Source: DATKHR01 sp036557365 (GTDB lineage: Bacteria; Acidobacteriota; Vicinamibacteria; Vicinamibacterales; CAVVIG01). Taken from it: a DNA stretch of 64,000 bases. The stretch spans positions 1 to 64,000 of the forward strand of contig DATBHR010000081.1 of assembly GCA_036557365.1 (NCBI GenBank). The letters are read 5' to 3'. Shown here one piece after another: positions 63,969 to 64,000 of the stretch. Made by a program: the position numbers and the translations under genes. Numbering within the stretch: position 1 is the stretch's first letter; each line of letters starts with the position of its first letter. The notes below the pieces were generated by a model that ran no database searches, had not been told where the DNA came from, and saw only the letters and a program-made list of their open reading frames with translations.

Positions 63969-64000
63969 ATGGCGAAGCGCGAATTTCTCGGTGGCTTCGA
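63969..64000 (+). CDS. Possible start of a gene cut by the window edge
   Basis: ATG at 63969 opens a frame reading MAKREFLGGF up to the edge. It lies in an A/T-rich stretch (TTTAATTAATGG) suited to a promoter or leader, after the operon terminator. No ribosome-binding site is clear, and ten codons are too few to identify it. Confidence 0.3.
   Translation, partial: MAKREFLGGF

Overview
The window is a GC-rich, gene-dense piece of a diderm bacterial chromosome. LptD, the TonB/ExbB/ExbD set, an orphan RND pump, HlyD-type adaptors and lipoprotein signals all imply an outer membrane. The mix of genes (large signal-peptide-bearing membrane pyrophosphatase, TonB with long proline runs, TPR proteins with a carboxypeptidase-regulatory-like domain, many GTG/TTG starts) fits Acidobacteriota, perhaps the Vicinamibacteria. 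That placement is inference: no rRNA gene is present, and I saw no tRNA, CRISPR array, insertion sequence, integrase or phage gene. The region looks like core chromosome rather than an island.

Layout. 1-4.9 kb (+): small membrane protein, citrate synthase, lepA, signal peptidase I and a small membrane protein. 4.9-20.4 kb (-): TPR lipoprotein; cyclodeaminase and hutI (histidine/one-carbon metabolism); divIVA-like gene and yggS; secreted TPR protein; a tightly overlapped operon of three HlyD-type adaptors and one MacB-type permease; DinG-family helicase; glyA and rpiB. 20.4-26.3 kb (+): RlmI-type methyltransferase, AlkD-like protein, a DUF3052-like gene split by a one-base frameshift, and an RND permease. 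26.3-30.3 kb (-): two overlapping polytopic proteins, probably for surface glycosylation. 30.3-32 kb (+): TPP riboswitch and thiC. 32-38.5 kb: secreted proline-rich protein, M20 peptidase, htpX, a ClpA/ClpC-type unfoldase, radical SAM protein and a small secreted basic protein.

38.6-47.3 kb (-) is a seven-gene run: accD, folC, lptD, rmd-like reductase, a farnesol-dehydrogenase/DFR-like SDR, a phytol-kinase-like plus DUF92 fusion, and a UbiA prenyltransferase. The last three together look like a prenyl-alcohol oxidation/salvage and prenyl-transfer module, which I consider the most interesting candidate system here. 47.4-51.4 kb: deoxynucleoside kinase (-), MenC/N-acylamino-acid-racemase-like enzyme (+) and a HEAT-repeat/cyclophilin lipoprotein (+). 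51.4-51.8 kb holds what looks like a complete miniature minus-strand transcription unit encoding a 16-residue Lys/Gly peptide. 51.8-61 kb: ddl (-), then tgt-yajC-secD-secF-uppP-DUF502-hppA (+). 61.2-63.9 kb: promoter, tonB-exbB-exbD-exbD and a strong terminator.

A second theme is the intergenic DNA. Many gaps are filled by short-period degenerate repeats (7-9 nt units) of several distinct sequence families, some paired as inverted arms and one with strong G-quadruplex potential. Starts were adjusted by ribosome-binding site, signal peptide, overlap with the upstream stop and family length. All family assignments come from reading motifs; no database search was run.
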